This document shows positions 23,022 to 30,734 of a DNA stretch of 64,000 nt, in pieces; positions within the stretch are counted from its first letter, which is position 1, and every line of letters starts with the position of its first letter. A program made the position numbers and the translations under genes. Source of the stretch: Eubacterium limosum (GTDB taxonomy: Bacteria > Bacillota > Clostridia > Eubacteriales > Eubacteriaceae); the NCBI RefSeq assembly GCF_000807675.2, contig NZ_CP019962.1:744001-808000 (forward strand), in the 5' to 3' direction. Under the pieces are notes generated by a model. It was not told the origin of the DNA and made no database searches. It saw only the letters and a list, made by a program, of their open reading frames with translations.

Positions 23022-24665
23022 ATGAATAGTAAAGCGCGTAAGTATGATTATGTTGTTATCGGGATATCGGCTGTCATTTTCGCCATTATTTTTGTACTGA
23101 GCCAGATTGACCAAGAGGGTTTTGTCGCGGCGCTCAACAGTGTTGTAAACTTTCTGTGCGGCAATCTTGGCTGGTTCTTAAATCTGGCGACATTGCTGTG
23201 CATTGTTTTTGCACTCTATTTTATGTTTTCGAAATATGGAAAGATCAAGCTGGGCGGAAAGGATGCCAAGCCAGAGTTCAAGACCTTTACCTGGTGGGCC
23301 ATGTCGCTGTGCGCTGGTATGGGTATGGGAATCGTGTTCTTCCCGCCAGCGGAAGTCATTGAATATACCTTCCGTCCGGCGGTCGGTGCGGGACTTGAGG
23401 CTGGAAGCTACGGCGCCTTAAGCTGGGCCATGGAAAATACCATGATGCACTGGTCGCTGACCCTGTACGGCGTCTATGTCATTGCGGGGCTTATCGCCGG
23501 TTATGTTTATCACAATATGAAACAGCCCTTCAGCGTGTCTGCAACACTGTACCCGCTGTTTGGCGATAAGGTTTACCGCTACAGAAGCTGGATTGACGGC
23601 ATTGTGACCTTTGCCATTGTCGGCGGTGTAGCCGGTTCTTTTGGATACGGGATTTTGCAGGTAGCCAATGGTCTCAGCCAGGTGTTTGGCATTGGCGCAA
23701 GTTATCTTTCTTACATCATTATCGGAATTGTCATTACTTTGATTTATACGTTGTCGAGCGTCTCAGGCCTCAAGAAAGGCATTCAGTGGCTCGGCGATAA
23801 CAATGCCAAGCTCTTTATCCTGATGCTGATTTACGTGGTTATTTTTGGGCCGACCATCTTCTCGCTGTCCCTCGGTACAGAGACAACCGGGAGCATGATC
23901 ACGCATTTCTTCTCAAACATGACCTTTAATGAACCCATGGTGGGCGCAGATAAATGGTCGGTATGGTGGAACTGGCTCTGGTATATTGATTTCTTTATCT
24001 TTGCGCCGACCACGGGCTTTTTCCTGGCACGGCTGGGTAAAGGCAGAACCTTCAAGGAATTCATCGGTGTTAACATGATCGCCCCTGGTCTGTTTGGTAT
24101 GGTGTGGTGTTGGCTCTTTGGCGGTCTGGCAGCGCATGAACAGTTCTTTGGCGGCCTGAACTTAAACGCCATTATGCTAAAGGACGGCACAGAAGCCGTT
24201 ATGCTGAGCCTGTTTGACAGTATGCCTCTTTCGAATATCATGAAGGTTTTAATGATGATCATCATCGTTATTTCTTTTGTAACCCTGGCAAACGCAGTCA
24301 CCTCGACGGTTTCTAAAATGAGTCTGAAGGGCCAGGATGATGACGCGGAGGATAAGGACGCGCCTAAGGGAATCCAGATTTTTTGGGGTGTGCTCATGGG
24401 CGGTATCGCGCTTTTATTCCTGCTGCTGGGCGGATTGGACGGTGCGAAAGCCGTTAAGCTGCTGGTTGGTTTCCCCATTGTATTTTTACAGGTTGTCGTG
24501 ATCTTTGGGTTTGTAAGAATGTTCTGGTCAAAACAGTATCTGGAGGTCGAGGAAATCGAAGGCAAGGAAGTTGCGGTTGCAGCTGCCCGCAAACGTGAAA
24601 AACGGGCGGAGGAAAAAAGACAGAAGCAGGAAATGAAGAAGAATAAAGCAAGTAAAGGAGAATAG
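23022..24665 (+). CDS. BCCT-family betaine-type transporter in the AcnX operon
   Basis: 547 residues with about 12 membrane segments. BCCT hallmarks: GGKDAKPEFKTFTWWAMSLC, GMGMGIVFFPPAEVIEYTF (counterpart of the GMGIGLVFWGVAEP segment, here with FFPPAEV), and WWNWLWYIDFFIFAPTTGFF in the helix that forms part of the aromatic substrate box. A basic, Lys/Arg/Glu-rich C-terminal tail (about residues 520-547) is cytoplasmic. The start is preceded by AAGGGGG. The family imports quaternary ammonium zwitterions, so this operon very probably handles a betaine. It is the best direct evidence that AcnX works downstream of MttB here. Confidence 0.92.
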   Translation: MNSKARKYDYVVIGISAVIFAIIFVLSQIDQEGFVAALNSVVNFLCGNLGWFLNLATLLCIVFALYFMFSKYGKIKLGGKDAKPEFKTFTWWAMSLCAGMGMGIVFFPPAEVIEYTFRPAVGAGLEAGSYGALSWAMENTMMHWSLTLYGVYVIAGLIAGYVYHNMKQPFSVSATLYPLFGDKVYRYRSWIDGIVTFAIVGGVAGSFGYGILQVANGLSQVFGIGASYLSYIIIGIVITLIYTLSSVSGLKKGIQWLGDNNAKLFILMLIYVVIFGPTIFSLSLGTETTGSMITHFFSNMTFNEPMVGADKWSVWWNWLWYIDFFIFAPTTGFFLARLGKGRTFKEFIGVNMIAPGLFGMVWCWLFGGLAAHEQFFGGLNLNAIMLKDGTEAVMLSLFDSMPLSNIMKVLMMIIIVISFVTLANAVTSTVSKMSLKGQDDDAEDKDAPKGIQIFWGVLMGGIALLFLLLGGLDGAKAVKLLVGFPIVFLQVVVIFGFVRMFWSKQYLEVEEIEGKEVAVAAARKREKRAEEKRQKQEMKKNKASKGE

Positions 24666-24673
24666 AAAATAAA

Positions 24674-25246
24674 ATGAAAGATACTTTAGAAATAAGATGG
24701 CATGGCCGCGGCGGGCAGGGCGCAAAAACGGCCGCCCTGCTGTTGGCTGATGTTGCCTTTTCGACAGGGATGTATGTGCAGGGGTTTCCGGAATATGGCC
24801 CGGAAAGAATGGGTGCGCCGATCACAGCCTATAACCGGCTGAGTCAGAACAAAATCCGGGTGCATTCAAATATTTATGAGCCAGACTATGTGGTGGTGGT
24901 TGATGAGACTCTGCTGGAATCTGTCGACGTTACGAAGGGGCTGAGCCCCGAGGGCGCGGTAATCATCAATACCAGCAAGGATAAATCTGAAATTATCAGG
25001 CACCTTAAGAGCTATACTGGCCGGGTTTTCACCATTGATGCCCGGAAAGTATCTATCGAAGCTCTCGGAAAATATTTTCCAAACACGCCCATGCTCGCCT
25101 CCATTGTAAAGGTGAGCGGCGTTATGGAAAAGGAAGCGTTTCTTAATGAAATGCGGCATTCTTTTGAGCATAAATTCGCATCGAAGCCAGAGGTTATTGA
25201 GGGCAATATGAAGGCCCTGTCGCTGGCGCTTCAGGAGGTAAAATAA
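24674..25246 (+). CDS. 2-oxoacid:ferredoxin oxidoreductase, gamma subunit
   Basis: 190 residues. The opening EIRWHGRGGQGAKTAALLL and FPEYGPERMGAPITAYNR are the standard gamma-domain signatures of pyruvate/2-oxoisovalerate-type oxidoreductases; the domain helps bind CoA. It starts 8 bp after the BCCT stop and is followed without gap by the delta subunit. The four separate subunits (gamma, delta, alpha, beta) form the heterotetrameric PorGDAB/VorGDAB layout. Confidence 0.93.
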   Translation: MKDTLEIRWHGRGGQGAKTAALLLADVAFSTGMYVQGFPEYGPERMGAPITAYNRLSQNKIRVHSNIYEPDYVVVVDETLLESVDVTKGLSPEGAVIINTSKDKSEIIRHLKSYTGRVFTIDARKVSIEALGKYFPNTPMLASIVKVSGVMEKEAFLNEMRHSFEHKFASKPEVIEGNMKALSLALQEVK

Positions 25247-25549
25247 ATGGCAGCGGATATTTCTAAATTAAGTGAAAGCGTCAAATGGCAGGAACTTACA
25301 AGTGGCTGTACAGTTGTGGGCAGTAAGACATCGGAGGCTTTTAATACAGGCGAATGGCGGGTGGATGCCCCCGGGTATATTGCAGATAACTGCAAGCAGT
25401 GTCTGCTCTGCGTACCAGTTTGTCCAGACAGCTCTATTCCGGTAAAGAATGAAAAACGTCTGGACTTTGATATGGATCATTGCAAGGGCTGCGGTATCTG
25501 CGCAAAGGTATGCCCCTTCGATGCGATTATTATGAAGGAAGGAGAATGA
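25247..25549 (+). CDS. 2-oxoacid:ferredoxin oxidoreductase, delta subunit (2x[4Fe-4S])
   Basis: 100 residues with two ferredoxin-type cluster motifs, CKQCLLCVPVCP and CKGCGICAKVCP. It carries electrons from the TPP site to external ferredoxin. Start codon abuts the gamma stop; stop lies 2 bp before the alpha start, indicating coupling. Confidence 0.93.
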   Translation: MAADISKLSESVKWQELTSGCTVVGSKTSEAFNTGEWRVDAPGYIADNCKQCLLCVPVCPDSSIPVKNEKRLDFDMDHCKGCGICAKVCPFDAIIMKEGE

Positions 25550-25551
25550 AA

Positions 25552-26727
25552 ATGAGAGAACGCTTATCAGGAAACGAGGCCATTGCCATTGCGATGCGTC
25601 AGATCAACCCGGATGTTATGCCGGCATTTCCCATCACGCCTTCCACAGAGGTGCCGCAATATTTTTCCAGCTTTGTGGCAGACGGTAAGGTCGACACGGT
25701 TTTTGTCCCGGTTGAAAGCGAGCACAGCGCTATGAGCGCGGCCATCGGTGCAGAAGCGGCAGGTGCCAGGACACTGACCGCCACCTCGTCATGCGGCATG
25801 GCGCTCATGTGGGAAATGCTCTACGTGGCGGCCTCTAACCGCCTTCCTATTGCAATGGCGCTGGTAAACCGTGCTTTATCTGGCCCGATCAATATTAACT
25901 GTGACCACTCTGACGCCATGGGAGCAAGAGATTCTGGCTGGATTCAAATTTTTGCCGAAAACAATCAGGAAGCCTATGACAATTTTGTTCAGGCATACCG
26001 GATTGCGGAGCATCCAGATGTCCGTCTGCCGATTATGATCTGTCAGGACGGCTTTATCACAAGCCATGCAGTTGAGAACATTGATCTTTTCGAGGACGCT
26101 GCTGTCAAAGATTTTGTGGGAGAATACACGCCGGACGAGTATCTCTTAAAAGCCGGAGAGCCTTTGGCGGTTGGTCCATATGCGGTAAGCTCATATTACA
26201 TGGAAGCCAAAAGAGCCCAGCTTGAAGGCCTTAAAAATGCGAAAAAAGTCATTCAGTCTGTGGCTGATGATTTTGAGAGCATCTCAGGAAGAGAATATGG
26301 CCTGTTTGAGGCATATCAGATGGAGGATGCTGAGTATATCATGATCATTATGGGCTCAGCGGCAGGCACAGCCAAGGATACCGTTGACGAGCTTCGTGCC
26401 GCCGGAGTCAAGGCTGGCGTGCTGAAAATCAGAGTGTTCCGCCCCTTTCCTTCAGAAGAAATCGCAGAGGCCATTCGGCATGCAAAGGTCATCGCCTGTA
26501 TGGATCGCACCGAAAGCTATAACGGCTACGCAGGCCCTATTGCCGAGGATGTGAAAAACGCCCTGTATAACATAAACGTCAATATCCCCATGATCAACTA
26601 CGTTTATGGCCTTGGCGGCAGAGATGTTACCATCGAAAGCCTTGCGTCTGTCTTTGACGATATGCAGAAAGCGGACAAAGCAGGCGATGTCGGTGAAAAC
26701 TACCGTTATTTATCGGTTAGAGAATAG
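25552..26727 (+). CDS. 2-oxoacid:ferredoxin oxidoreductase, alpha subunit
   Basis: 391 residues from the ATG at 25552, which has GAAGGAG seven bases upstream; an in-frame ATG at 25546 is too close to that site. Family blocks: GNEAIAIAMRQINPDVMPAF, YPITPSTE-type FPITPSTEVPQYFSSF, TATSSCGMALMWEMLY, and DRTESYNGYAGPI near the C-terminus. It supplies the pyrimidine-side domain of the TPP site. The substrate cannot be assigned from sequence; in this operon the 2-oxoacid should come from the AcnX/tautomerase/RidA steps (inference), giving acyl-CoA, CO2 and reduced ferredoxin, valuable to an acetogen. Confidence 0.93.
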   Translation: MRERLSGNEAIAIAMRQINPDVMPAFPITPSTEVPQYFSSFVADGKVDTVFVPVESEHSAMSAAIGAEAAGARTLTATSSCGMALMWEMLYVAASNRLPIAMALVNRALSGPININCDHSDAMGARDSGWIQIFAENNQEAYDNFVQAYRIAEHPDVRLPIMICQDGFITSHAVENIDLFEDAAVKDFVGEYTPDEYLLKAGEPLAVGPYAVSSYYMEAKRAQLEGLKNAKKVIQSVADDFESISGREYGLFEAYQMEDAEYIMIIMGSAAGTAKDTVDELRAAGVKAGVLKIRVFRPFPSEEIAEAIRHAKVIACMDRTESYNGYAGPIAEDVKNALYNINVNIPMINYVYGLGGRDVTIESLASVFDDMQKADKAGDVGENYRYLSVRE

Positions 26728-26738
26728 GAGGAGTAAGA

Positions 26739-27671
26739 ATGTCGTATAATTTTAAAGAAACGATGAATAAAGAGGAACGACTGGCACCAGGCCACAGAAT
26801 GTGTGCCGGCTGCGGCGGAACAATCGCGGTTCGGAATGTTCTGCGCGGCCTGCACGAAGGCGATGAGGCAGTGATCACCTGCGCCACGGGATGTCTGGAG
26901 GTATCTTCTTTCATGTATCCCTTCACAGCGTGGAAGGACTCCTTTATCCATAATGCCTTTGAAAACGCCGCTGCCACCTGCAGCGGTGTGGAATCTGCAT
27001 ACCGTGCCTTAAAGAAAAAAGGAAAGGTACAGGAAAATTATAAATTCATTACCTTTGGCGGTGACGGCGGTACCTACGATATTGGCTTCCAGTCTCTTTC
27101 AGGCGCAATGGAGAGAAACCACGACATGGTTTACGTCTGCTATGATAACGAAGCCTACATGAATACAGGAATCCAGCGCTCCTCAGCAACGCCCATGTAC
27201 GCAGACACCACCACAAGCCCTGTCGGCCGAGAATCAGACGGCAAGGAGCAGAATCGAAAAGATTTAACCGAGGTGCTCGTCGCCCACGACATCCCCTACG
27301 CGGCCCAGACCACCTTTATCCGGAATTTCAAGGATCTTCATACAAAGGCAGAAAAAGCGATCTATACAAAAGGCGCGGCCTTTTTAAATGTCCTCGCGCC
27401 CTGTCCGCGGGGCTGGCGATACAACACGCCGGATATCATGGATATCTGTAAGATGGCGGTTGAGACCTGCTACTGGCCGCTTTATGAGGTGGCTGAGGGA
27501 AAATGGATACTCAATTATGAGCCAAAGAAAAAACTGCCCATCGAAGATTTCCTGAAAGCTCAGGGCCGTTTCAAGCATTTATTTAAAAAAGAAAATGAAG
27601 GGCTCATTGAAAAAATGCAGAAAGAAGTCGACCGTAAGTGGGAAGCGCTTCAGAAAAGATGTGACACTTAA
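26739..27671 (+). CDS. 2-oxoacid:ferredoxin oxidoreductase, beta subunit (TPP-binding)
   Basis: 310 residues. The TPP/Mg motif is GGDGGTYDIGFQSLSGAMER, continuing to YDNEAYMNTGIQRSSATPM. Cluster-binding cysteines lie in MCAGCGGTIAVRNVL and in CATGC, with a further Cys in LAPCPRGW, as in pyruvate:ferredoxin oxidoreductase beta subunits. The ribosome site is AGGAGG, 9 nt before the ATG. It is the last intact gene of the AcnX operon; a truncated TPP-enzyme fragment follows 34 bp later. Confidence 0.93.
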   Translation: MSYNFKETMNKEERLAPGHRMCAGCGGTIAVRNVLRGLHEGDEAVITCATGCLEVSSFMYPFTAWKDSFIHNAFENAAATCSGVESAYRALKKKGKVQENYKFITFGGDGGTYDIGFQSLSGAMERNHDMVYVCYDNEAYMNTGIQRSSATPMYADTTTSPVGRESDGKEQNRKDLTEVLVAHDIPYAAQTTFIRNFKDLHTKAEKAIYTKGAAFLNVLAPCPRGWRYNTPDIMDICKMAVETCYWPLYEVAEGKWILNYEPKKKLPIEDFLKAQGRFKHLFKKENEGLIEKMQKEVDRKWEALQKRCDT

Positions 27672-27705
27672 GCGACTTGGTGTTTTCGGAAGGAGAGTGT
27701 TCTGA

Positions 27706-27903
27706 TTGTCAGGCTCAAAATTGATCTTGAAATGTTTGAAAAATGAGAAAGTTGATATCATTTTCGTTTACCCGGGTGGGTCGTTGCTTCCTTTGTATGA
27801 CGCATTGCATGAATCACCGATTGAGCATATTTTAGTCAGAAACGAACAGGCCGCTCCCCATTACGCCAGCGGCTATGCCAGACAGTCCGGTAAAAAGAAT
27901 TAA
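27706..27903 (+). pseudogene. Truncated acetolactate synthase-like (TPP enzyme) N-terminal fragment
   Basis: 65 residues from a TTG start with GGAAGGAG upstream. It matches only the first ~60 residues of acetolactate-synthase-type enzymes: GSKLILKCLKNEKVDIIFVY, PGGSLLPLYDAL, and the catalytic-Glu block RNEQAAPHYASGYARQSGK. It then stops (KN-stop) where the family continues for about 500 residues, and a terminator follows at once. No further homology is visible downstream, so this is a deletion or insertion scar rather than a frameshift. It adjoins a phage-like repressor module. Confidence 0.8.
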
Positions 27904-27928
27904 AATAAAAACAGGAAACAATAAAAGA

Positions 27929-27964
27929 AGCGGATTCCACAAAATGTCGGAATCCGCTTTTTTA
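27929..27964. terminator. Bidirectional terminator
   Basis: AGCGGATTCC / GGAATCCGCT stem with a 10-nt loop, preceded by AAAAGA and followed by a T-run; it serves the AcnX operon remnant and the convergent XRE gene. Confidence 0.87.
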
Positions 27965-28318
27965 TTCTGGAAGATACTGGGAGAGTGCGGTAAGCTCCTC
28001 CACTCTCTTAAGGGCCTCTTCCCTCCCCGCTTCGCTGAGCTTCCGAAAAAGCTTCAGGAGGGCTACCTCCTGCTCGGTAATGAGCGGGGCGCTGTGATCG
28101 CTGCGCTCGATGGTGACATCATAGCCCATGAGCCAGGCTTCATTGACGTTCAGAGCCTTTGCCAGCAGATAAATATTGTTTTGCTTGGGTTCAAAATTGC
28201 CGGAAATATATTGGTTGACAGCAGAAGGGCTGATCCCGGTCTTTTTAGACAGGTCGCTCTGCCGCATATGGTTTATTTCTAAAGCCAGCCGGATACGCTG
28301 GCCGATGGTCTGCTTCAT
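27962..28318 (-). CDS. XRE-family repressor (phage CI-like)
   Basis: 118 residues with an N-terminal helix-turn-helix (MRQSDLSKKTGISPSAVNQY, about residues 18-37) and a C-terminal helical tail that ends in a Leu/Glu-rich segment. It is divergent from a DUF739-like gene (Cro position), the usual arrangement of a prophage immunity switch. A perfect palindrome lies just upstream of its start. No integrase or structural phage gene is next to it, so it is probably a remnant or a domesticated regulator. Confidence 0.85.
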   Translation of the reverse strand: MKQTIGQRIRLALEINHMRQSDLSKKTGISPSAVNQYISGNFEPKQNNIYLLAKALNVNEAWLMGYDVTIERSDHSAPLITEQEVALLKLFRKLSEAGREEALKRVEELTALSQYLPE

Positions 28319-28353
28319 AAGGTCTTCTCCCGATGGTCGATGTTTTTAGATGG

Positions 28354-28377
28354 AAAGTAAACTTTTTCGTTTACTTT
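28354..28377. promoter_or_regulatory. Palindromic operator for the XRE repressor
   Basis: AAAGTAAAC-N6-GTTTACTTT, perfect 9-bp arms, 35 bp upstream of the XRE start within the divergent intergenic region. Confidence 0.75.
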
Positions 28378-28525
28378 GTCCTGTGCATTTATTATATGCT
28401 ATTTTTAAACAAAATACATCAAATAAAATAAAATTAGAAAAAAAATGAAATTATTATTGTGTTTCTGAATAAAATGTGTTATTATATAATAAAATTTATT
28501 AAAACTAAAGAATATGGGGAACGTC

Positions 28526-28768
28526 ATGTGTTTTAATTACGACCGGTTATTGGAAAGAGTGTTTGAAGTCTTTTGGGATAAACGTGTTTTTGCTGTTGAG
28601 ATGCAAATGGCCGAAGCTGTCTTAATCAGCCGGATTGAGAATAAGACCCCGTTCAGAAAGGAGGAAATCGACCGTGCGGTTGTGCTGTTAGACATTGACC
28701 ACGAAAAAATATCCGATTATTTTTTTAGAATTGAAAACGATAAAAGAGGTCAAAGTGAAAAAATGTGA
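28526..28768 (+). CDS. DUF739-like (Cro-type) small DNA-binding protein
   Basis: 80 residues from the ATG at 28526, or 84 from the ATG at 28514. The pattern FNYDRLLERVFEVFWDKRVF, then AEAVLISRIENKTPFRKEEI, then LLDIDHEKISDYFF resembles DUF739 phage proteins, which read F-NY-KL-GRI...F...AxAxxLS...SxKLNNKxxFxxxEIxKAxxLLxI...EIxxYFF. It is in the Cro position opposite the CI-like gene. It overlaps the next small ORF. Confidence 0.7.
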   Translation: MCFNYDRLLERVFEVFWDKRVFAVEMQMAEAVLISRIENKTPFRKEEIDRAVVLLDIDHEKISDYFFRIENDKRGQSEKM

Positions 28769-28991
28769 TTACAGGCTCTGTGGAAATTTTGACGAGCGTT
28801 TTGGCAATAACTGCCGGGCGCTGTCCAGAATTATCCCGCATAAGGAATGTTTTGCCAGAATGAGCCGGCAGACGGCCAGGAAGGTAGATGAGGAAATCCG
28901 GGACGCGCTGGAAACCGAAACGGCCCAGACGAACCGGCGTTATTATGAAAAGAAAAATAAAAATATGAATGATGAGAAAAGGGGGAAATAA
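28755..28991 (+). CDS. Small Cys-containing protein, unknown function
   Basis: 78 residues from a GTG at 28755, chosen because AGAGG lies five bases upstream and the gene then overlaps the previous one by 14 bp. Cys residues near the N-terminus (CDYRLCGNF, NNCRALS, KECFARM) could bind a metal. The C-terminal half is charged and helical. I do not recognise the family. It sits in the small phage-like cluster and precedes the gene at 28995 by 3 bp. Confidence 0.55.
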   Translation: MKKCDYRLCGNFDERFGNNCRALSRIIPHKECFARMSRQTARKVDEEIRDALETETAQTNRRYYEKKNKNMNDEKRGK

Positions 28992-28994
28992 TTG

Positions 28995-29708
28995 ATGTAT
29001 TCCGAAAAAACAAAATTTTACACCCATCCGGAGCTTGGAGTTCAGACAGTTGCCTTAAAGAATGGGCAGGTCTACTTTATTCCAAAAGATTTTACAGGCC
29101 GTTTTGGCTATAAATGTAATGACGCGCTGGTCCGCCGCCTCTGCAAGGGGCAGCAGATGCTGATGGTGCCGGTGGGGCCAGACACCAGAAAGATGCGGAA
29201 GGTGCTGGGTGTTCCCTGCCACGAGGCCCTGGCAATCATCAACGACATTGCCCATTATATTACGGAAAAGGAAGCTTACCGTCTCTGGTTTGACGAGATC
29301 CTTCTGGATTTTATGAAGCCGGAATTTGATTTAAAGGAGGAGCTGCTCAAGTGTATCCACCGCTATCACAGCAACGGCGGCGCAACCTTTACGGATATGG
29401 AACGCAACTTTGACCGCTATGGGTACAATTATCAGGGCGATTGCAGCCTGGTATTTGAAGCCGTTGGCTGTGGCCAGCCGGTGTACTTCTGGTCTGGATG
29501 GAATAAGGAGGCCTTTGAAACCCTGGCCCAGCTGGTGGCGGAGGGGCGCATCCAGAGGCGGTATACGGGTCCTCTGCCCTATTATTATGAGGGGCGCGCC
29601 CTGAGTCTGCCGGTCATTCATGACATTGACGGCATTGCAGCAGGCGGCTGGCTGCCCATTGGCTTTACCATCACTCCTGCGGGTGAGGCGGCGCTGGAAG
29701 CGGCGTAA
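28995..29708 (+). CDS. Phage-antirepressor-like hypothetical protein
   Basis: 237 residues from the ATG at 28995. The N-terminal segment GQVYFIPKDFTGRFGYKCND, then ALVRRLCKGQQMLMVPVG, loosely recalls the Bro/KilA-type N-terminal domain of phage antirepressors (YFxxKDxxxxLGYxNxxxAL), but I cannot confirm the family. The C-terminal PVIHDIDGIAAGGWLPIGFT block is duplicated in a decayed copy at 38428-38490. A strong terminator follows. Confidence 0.6.
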   Translation: MYSEKTKFYTHPELGVQTVALKNGQVYFIPKDFTGRFGYKCNDALVRRLCKGQQMLMVPVGPDTRKMRKVLGVPCHEALAIINDIAHYITEKEAYRLWFDEILLDFMKPEFDLKEELLKCIHRYHSNGGATFTDMERNFDRYGYNYQGDCSLVFEAVGCGQPVYFWSGWNKEAFETLAQLVAEGRIQRRYTGPLPYYYEGRALSLPVIHDIDGIAAGGWLPIGFTITPAGEAALEAA

Positions 29709-29723
29709 AATAAGCTTGATATG

Positions 29724-29766
29724 AAAAAAGGGCCATGTTTAGGCATTCTAAACATGGCCCTTTTTT
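29724..29766. terminator. Bidirectional Rho-independent terminator
   Basis: Stem AAAAAAGGGCCATGTTTA / TAAACATGGCCCTTTTTT, essentially perfect, shared by the gene at 28995 and the convergent activase gene, whose stop codon lies at its edge. Confidence 0.93.
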
Positions 29767-30700
29767 AAAGGATTTTACCTGAAATTTTGACTGGGAAGGA
29801 GGGACTGCGGTCTTTTAAGACAGAGACTTTTTTGCAGGCGTCCGAGAAGCTCATGGCCGGCAGCTCAGCGAGAGGGTACTCCTGCCCAAGGTATGCGTAG
29901 GTGGTCTGTCCCAGGCGGTGGTAGGGTAAAAACTCCAGCTCTGCGCAGGAGGCGAGGTTTTCGCAGTAATCGGCGACAGCGTGAATGTTTTCAGGCGTAT
30001 CGCTAATATTCCAGATCAGCGGAACGCGGATATGCAGCGCGGAGGGCTTGCAGTCTGCGGCGGCCCTGCGGGTATTTTCCAGAATTGTCCGGTTATCCAC
30101 GCCGGTCCATTTTTGGTGCTGGATATTATCCATGAGCTTAATGTCAACATAGAATGCGTCCAGATAGGGCAAAAGCATGGCAATCCTTTCGTAATCGCCA
30201 AACATATCAAGCTCGGCCATGGTGTGGATGCCGGAGTCCTTACAGCTGGCTAAAAGCTCCCGTGCGAAGTCTGCCTGGCACAGCACATCGCCGCCGCTGA
30301 GGGTCACACCACCGCCGGAATGATAATAGAAAATTTCATCCTTCAGGATCTGCTTCAAAACCTGTTCGACTGTCATACGCGCACCGTAAACGCCCAGCGC
30401 CCTGGAGGGACAAAGCTCTGCGCAGCGGCCGCAGCGGCTGCATTTGTCCCTGTCAATGATGAGCCTGCAGGTATCCCCAGTCTGGCGCAGGGCTCTTTGG
30501 GGACAGGCTTCGACGCATTTTCCGCAGGAAGTGCATTTAGCGGGCTGGTAATAAAGCTCCGGCTCCATTTTTCGGGATTCTGGCGTTGAGCACCAGGCGC
30601 ACCGGAGCGGGCAGCCCTTGAAAAACACAACAGTGCGCAGGCCTTTCCCATCATTGGGTGATATTTTTTCGATTCGCAAAATTTGAGCTTCTCTATTCAT
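29765..30700 (-). CDS. Glycyl radical enzyme activating enzyme (radical SAM)
   Basis: 311 residues from the ATG at 30700, which has AGGGGAG just upstream and gives the expected start of the family; an upstream ORF extension is not needed. The radical-SAM cluster motif is CPLRCAWC (CX3CX2C). It is followed by a two-cluster ferredoxin-like insert, CTSCGKCVEACP and CSRCGRCAELCP, typical of activases of dehydratase-type glycyl radical enzymes. The GGxxLSGGD-type motif GVTLSGGDVL binds the SAM methionyl group. It lies 34 bp behind its partner gene and should install the radical on Gly766 of that protein. Confidence 0.94.
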   Translation of the reverse strand: MNREAQILRIEKISPNDGKGLRTVVFFKGCPLRCAWCSTPESRKMEPELYYQPAKCTSCGKCVEACPQRALRQTGDTCRLIIDRDKCSRCGRCAELCPSRALGVYGARMTVEQVLKQILKDEIFYYHSGGGVTLSGGDVLCQADFARELLASCKDSGIHTMAELDMFGDYERIAMLLPYLDAFYVDIKLMDNIQHQKWTGVDNRTILENTRRAAADCKPSALHIRVPLIWNISDTPENIHAVADYCENLASCAELEFLPYHRLGQTTYAYLGQEYPLAELPAMSFSDACKKVSVLKDRSPSFPVKISGKIL

Positions 30701-30734
30701 GGGCTCCCCTTTCTGTTTGGCCAGGCTTGAGCAG

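Noticed and set aside
23831-24592. 253-codon open frame on the minus strand opposite the BCCT gene
   Set aside because: Composition is that of an antisense shadow of a membrane-protein gene; no ribosome site, and the BCCT frame on the other strand is unambiguous.
27962-29708. Intact prophage
   Set aside because: Only a CI/Cro-like switch and small ORFs are present; no integrase, terminase, portal, capsid or tail gene lies nearby.
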